Under the pieces are notes generated by a model that made no database searches, was not told the DNA's origin, and worked only from the letters and a program-made list of their open reading frames with translations. Shown here piece by piece: positions 42,772 through 44,790 of a DNA stretch of 44,790 nucleotides (position 1 is its first letter; each line of letters begins with the position of its first letter). Position numbers and translations under genes: made by a program. The stretch comes from Phosphoribacter sp035448065 (GTDB taxonomy: Bacteria > Actinomycetota > Actinomycetes > Actinomycetales > Dermatophilaceae), in contig DAOTIG010000004.1 of the NCBI GenBank assembly GCA_035448065.1, positions 1-44,790 of the forward strand, read 5' to 3'.

Positions 42772-42806
42772 CGGAGGGCGGCATTCCACGGGGATGCCGC
42801 CCTCCG
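42772..42806 (+). terminator. Terminator after the 41476-42705 gene
   Basis: CGGAGGGCGGCAT pairs with ATGCCGCCCTCCG (13-bp stem) around a 9-nt loop, 66 nt after the stop codon. No T-run follows. Confidence 0.75.
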
Positions 42807-42850
42807 GCGTCTCTGGAGCTGCGCGCCACCATGAGCCGCCACAATGAAGC

Positions 42851-42874
42851 AGCCCGGCCCCAGAGGGCCGGGCT
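42851..42874 (-). terminator. Terminator of tRNA-Lys
   Basis: AGCCCGGCCC and GGGCCGGGCT form a 10-bp stem with a 4-nt loop, 28 nt after the tRNA-Lys 3' end, followed on that strand by a T-containing stretch (GCTTCATTGT). Confidence 0.75.
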
Positions 42875-42902
42875 GTCCGGATCGTGCGGTCATCGTGCGG
42901 TG

Positions 42903-42977
42903 TGGTGCGCCGCCAGGGATTCGAACCCCGAACCCAGTGATTAAGAGTCACTTGCTCTGCCATTGAGCTAGCGGCGC
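42903..42977 (-). tRNA. tRNA-Lys (anticodon CTT)
   Basis: On the minus strand the acceptor GCGCCGC pairs with GCGGCGC, followed by A and an encoded CCA (TGGT at 42903-42906 on plus). The anticodon loop CTCTTAA gives CTT. The T-arm is GGGGTTCGAATCCC. The gene sits next to the lower-GC right end of the window. Confidence 0.97.
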
Positions 42978-43075
42978 GCGAGGAGAGACTCTACACGCTC
43001 GCCCGGGTGCCCACGAAATCAGATCCGCGCCGAGCCGTCCCCCGATGGTCCGGTCGGCGCAGTCGTCACGCAGCG

Positions 43076-43747
43076 TCAGCGGGTGCTGCGGCGGCGGTAC
43101 TCCCAGCCGCCGGCCGCGACCGCAGCCACCAGCAGGAGGCCGCCGACGATGAGCATCGACCGGCCCTCGTCGCCCGCGCCGCCGGTCGACGGCTGGCTGG
43201 TCGCCGCCCCGGTCGCCGTCGGCCGGGCCGTCGTCGGCGCGGCAGCACTGCTCGCGTCGCTCCTGCTCGGTCCGCCCGAGGTGGCCGCGACGCCGGTCGA
43301 GGCCGATGGCGCGGTCGTCGCCGCGGCCCCCTGCACCCGGAACGTCGACTCGCCCGAGATCGGGTGACCATCGGCGCTCACCACCCGGTAGGCGATCCGA
43401 TAGGACCCCGGGCCGGGGTCCGTCAGCCGCACGCTCAACACCGCCCCGGAGACCGCGACCGGCTCGGTCGGCACGACGGCCCCGTCGCGGGTGAGGGCCA
43501 GCTGGGCGAAGCGCGGCGCGATCGCCTCCGTGAAGGTCAGCACGATCGACGTCGGGCCGGTCGGCAGCACCGCGCCGTCGGCCGGCACCACGGACACCAG
43601 GCCCGAGTGGGCCGGCACCGCCACGCCCACGCTCCGGTATGCCGCGGGCTCGCCTGCTTGCGCGGCATACGCCGTGCGCGTGGTGAGGGCAAGGGGGCCG
43701 AGACACAGAAGGAGGGCGGCGAGCCCGACCCTGACGATCCGGCCCAC
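43076..43747 (-). CDS. CopC-domain copper-binding protein
   Basis: An exported, membrane-anchored CopC-domain protein (223 aa). A signal peptide (VGLAALLLCLGPLALTTRTAYA) comes first. The CopC domain starts HSGLVSVVPADGAVL, whose His is the usual copper ligand, and includes VVSADGHPISGESTFRV with a second His. A Ser/Thr/Ala-rich linker leads to a C-terminal helix (MLIVGGLLLVAAVAAGG) and basic tail. Oddly, about 22 residues separate the likely cleavage site (AYA) from HSGL, encoded by an inverted pair of the iterated oligomer. GGGAGGAGGG precedes GTG 43747. Confidence 0.88.
   Translation of the reverse strand: MGRIVRVGLAALLLCLGPLALTTRTAYAAQAGEPAAYRSVGVAVPAHSGLVSVVPADGAVLPTGPTSIVLTFTEAIAPRFAQLALTRDGAVVPTEPVAVSGAVLSVRLTDPGPGSYRIAYRVVSADGHPISGESTFRVQGAAATTAPSASTGVAATSGGPSRSDASSAAAPTTARPTATGAATSQPSTGGAGDEGRSMLIVGGLLLVAAVAAGGWEYRRRSTR
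43637..43670. repeat. Inverted oligomer pair in the copC signal region
   Basis: GTATGCCGCG (43637-43646) and CGCGGCATAC (43661-43670) form a perfect 10-bp stem around 14 nt. Confidence 0.85.
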
Positions 43748-43761
43748 CAGCCCTCCTCCCG

Positions 43762-44232
43762 ATGGGGTGCCTGAGTAGTACGTTCGGCAACTCCGCCCCC
43801 AAGACGAAAACCCTGGTCAACCGCCTAGACCGCGGGGTCTACGCGGTCTCCCAACGTCCCAAGAGTAGCGCTCCGAAGGACGATCGTGGCCCCGTCGTGA
43901 GGACTGTCGAGACGGCTCAAACTTTTCTCACCGCCGCCGAGGTGGACGCGCTGGTCGGCGACTACCTGGCCGGAATGAGCGTCAAGGCACTTGCTGAGAG
44001 GTACGGCATTCACCGCGCGACGGTGTTCTCTCACCTGCGTCGCCGCAATGTGCCGAGCCGCCGACCGGGGCTGGGGATCGACGAGAAGGCCGAGGCCGTG
44101 CGCCTCGCCCGAGCAGGCATCTCGATGCGGGCCATCGGTCGCCGGATGGGCGTGGACCGCAAGGCCGTGCGCGCAGCGCTGGTCGAGGCTGGACTCATCG
44201 TGGATGGCACCGACGACTCGCGTCTCGACTGA
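43762..44232 (+). CDS. Small double helix-turn-helix protein (resolvase-type HTH)
   Basis: A 156-residue protein with no catalytic domain. Two helix-turn-helix units are visible: VDALVGDYLAGMSVKALAERYGIHRATVFSHL (about residues 58-89, with the resolvase-like AERYGIHRATV) and VRLARAGISMRAIGRRMGVDRKAVRAALVEAG (about 113-145). Such proteins resemble detached C-terminal domains of serine recombinases and are common near mobile DNA. ATG 43762 has no ribosome-binding site and nearly touches the copC start, so GTG 43897 (111 aa) is an alternative that keeps both motifs. Lower GC than neighbours. Confidence 0.65.
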   Translation: MGCLSSTFGNSAPKTKTLVNRLDRGVYAVSQRPKSSAPKDDRGPVVRTVETAQTFLTAAEVDALVGDYLAGMSVKALAERYGIHRATVFSHLRRRNVPSRRPGLGIDEKAEAVRLARAGISMRAIGRRMGVDRKAVRAALVEAGLIVDGTDDSRLD

Positions 44233-44300
44233 CTCGCCGGGTCCGACCTGACAGACTAAGGGTGTTGAACCGAGTGAAGAGTGACCGCGACAGCCATCCT

Positions 44301-44312
44301 GTTCGTACGAAC
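44301..44312. promoter_or_regulatory. 12-bp perfect palindrome upstream of the last gene
   Basis: GTTCGTACGAAC lies 10 bp before a TTGACG -35-like hexamer, a position typical of an operator. Confidence 0.4.
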
Positions 44313-44321
44313 GCTGACGGA

Positions 44322-44354
44322 TTGACGAGTGAAACTAAAGTCATGTGCTAGAGT
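44322..44354 (+). promoter_or_regulatory. Candidate promoter of the last gene
   Basis: TTGACG (44322-44327) is followed at 18 nt by TGCTAG (44346-44351) and at 21 nt by TAGAGT (44349-44354). AT content is higher than elsewhere in the window. Confidence 0.5.
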
Positions 44355-44380
44355 CCTTCGTGACGACGAAGGAGGCCCCG

Positions 44381-44790
44381 GTGGCTCAGCAACACGACAG
44401 CGACGACTGGCGCAGCGAGTTCCAGCCAACAGAGCTTGCGGCACTCCGCGACCGAATCCCAACCGCGATCCAGCGCAGCCAGGATCGCTCGGCCCGCGCT
44501 CAGGCAGCGTATGACGATCCCGATGGAGACCAGGACGTGTATGGCGCTGGCATGGCCCGTGGTGTGCAGAAGGAGCTCCGCGCACTTCTGTCCGACCTGC
44601 CCTCCTATCGGGAGGCAAAGGTCCCGACCACCCGAAGGATGCTGACCTTCGTCGGAAACACTCTCATCTTCGCGCAAAGGGTCGGCAAGCAGATGCCGCG
44701 CAACTTCCGTCGTGTTCGACTGAGCTACTTGCCTGACTCGCGCCGTGAACTCCTCTCGAAGACGAGCAACGTCAAGTACTCGGACCCCGG
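44381..44790 (+). CDS. Protein of unknown function (partial, runs off the right edge)
   Basis: The first 136 residues of an open frame not recognised as any family. It begins MAQQHDSDDWRSEFQP, includes a likely helical hydrophilic half and then TRRMLTFVGNTLIFAQRVG and MPRNFRRVRLSYLPDSRRELL, rich in Arg. GAAGGAGG (44368-44375) lies 5 nt before GTG 44381 and sets the start; GTG 44360 is in frame but less well placed. It has an AT-richer, promoter-like upstream region, unlike the chromosomal genes to the left. Context (HTH gene, nearby tRNA) suggests accessory DNA. Confidence 0.6.
   Translation, partial: MAQQHDSDDWRSEFQPTELAALRDRIPTAIQRSQDRSARAQAAYDDPDGDQDVYGAGMARGVQKELRALLSDLPSYREAKVPTTRRMLTFVGNTLIFAQRVGKQMPRNFRRVRLSYLPDSRRELLSKTSNVKYSDP

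Noticed and set aside
44301..44312. LexA (SOS) box
   Set aside because: The half-sites are in the order GTTC-N4-GAAC, the reverse of the GAAC-N4-GTTC arrangement.

Overview
The window is about 70% GC and gene-dense, with many GTG starts. It carries an actinobacterial tmRNA (tag ANAKRTDFALAA), a MurT/GatD lipid II amidation pair, DUF3039, DUF3817, DUF3618 and DUF2017 genes, and the clpS-DUF2017-murI-rph-rdgB neighbourhood. This is a chromosomal segment of a high-GC actinobacterium. Gene content and the dense GGTATGCCGC oligomer suggest Micrococcales, perhaps the Intrasporangiaceae/Dermatophilaceae group, but that placement is inference.

Layout. 1-685 is a truncated ABC exporter (minus), followed by a SURF1-DUF3817-guaA run (758-3507). 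A Pro/Gln-rich membrane protein (minus, 3651-4157) diverges from murT-gatD (4225-6290). tmRNA lies at 6425-6792. Then come YccF, an unusual thioredoxin and a SIMPL protein on minus, and VanZ, a long Arg-rich DEAD-box helicase, YqgE, DUF1992, rhodanese, metZ, a threonine/serine dehydratase, DUF3039 and VanW on plus (8615-16460). The minus strand next holds lrp-amylase-tnaA (16462-19770). An RDD protein (plus) faces fahA and an unknown partner gene (minus), which diverge from a Tat-exported 5'-nucleotidase (22991-24829). A DUF559 nuclease-like gene (24959-25900) is bracketed by arrays of a 52-bp repeat. pncA and pncB (nicotinamide and nicotinate salvage) flank a DUF1345 gene. clpS-DUF2017 and murI-MBL-rph-rdgB-molybdopterin oxidoreductase follow (28937-34631), then a frameshifted exported protein gene, tRNA-Leu(TAG), DUF2200, a PAS-domain protein and a cbiMNQO-type nickel/cobalt ECF transporter operon. 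That operon shares a Fur-family operator region with a bcp-type peroxiredoxin. The right end has DUF3618, a GroES-like protein, a low-complexity membrane protein, tRNA-Lys(CTT), CopC, and a lower-GC end with a helix-turn-helix gene and an unidentified truncated ORF. No gene-free stretch exceeds 300 bases.

Functional links. Cell-wall genes recur (murT/gatD, murI, VanW, VanZ). There is sulfur amino acid metabolism (metZ, dehydratase, rhodanese), aromatic amino acid breakdown (tnaA, fahA), NAD salvage (pncA, pncB) and protein quality control (tmRNA, clpS, GroES-like).

The strongest unexplained signal is the oligomer GTATGCCG, extended consensus GGTATGCCGC. I count 63 copies of the 8-mer (31 forward, 32 reverse) where about 1-2 would be expected from composition. 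They occur in genes and between genes, sometimes as close inverted pairs, and are missing from a few blocks. This resembles DNA uptake or architecture-type sequences, which I do not know to be described for actinobacteria. Sixteen or more genes also show a leaderless layout, with TANNNT 6-8 nt before the start codon.
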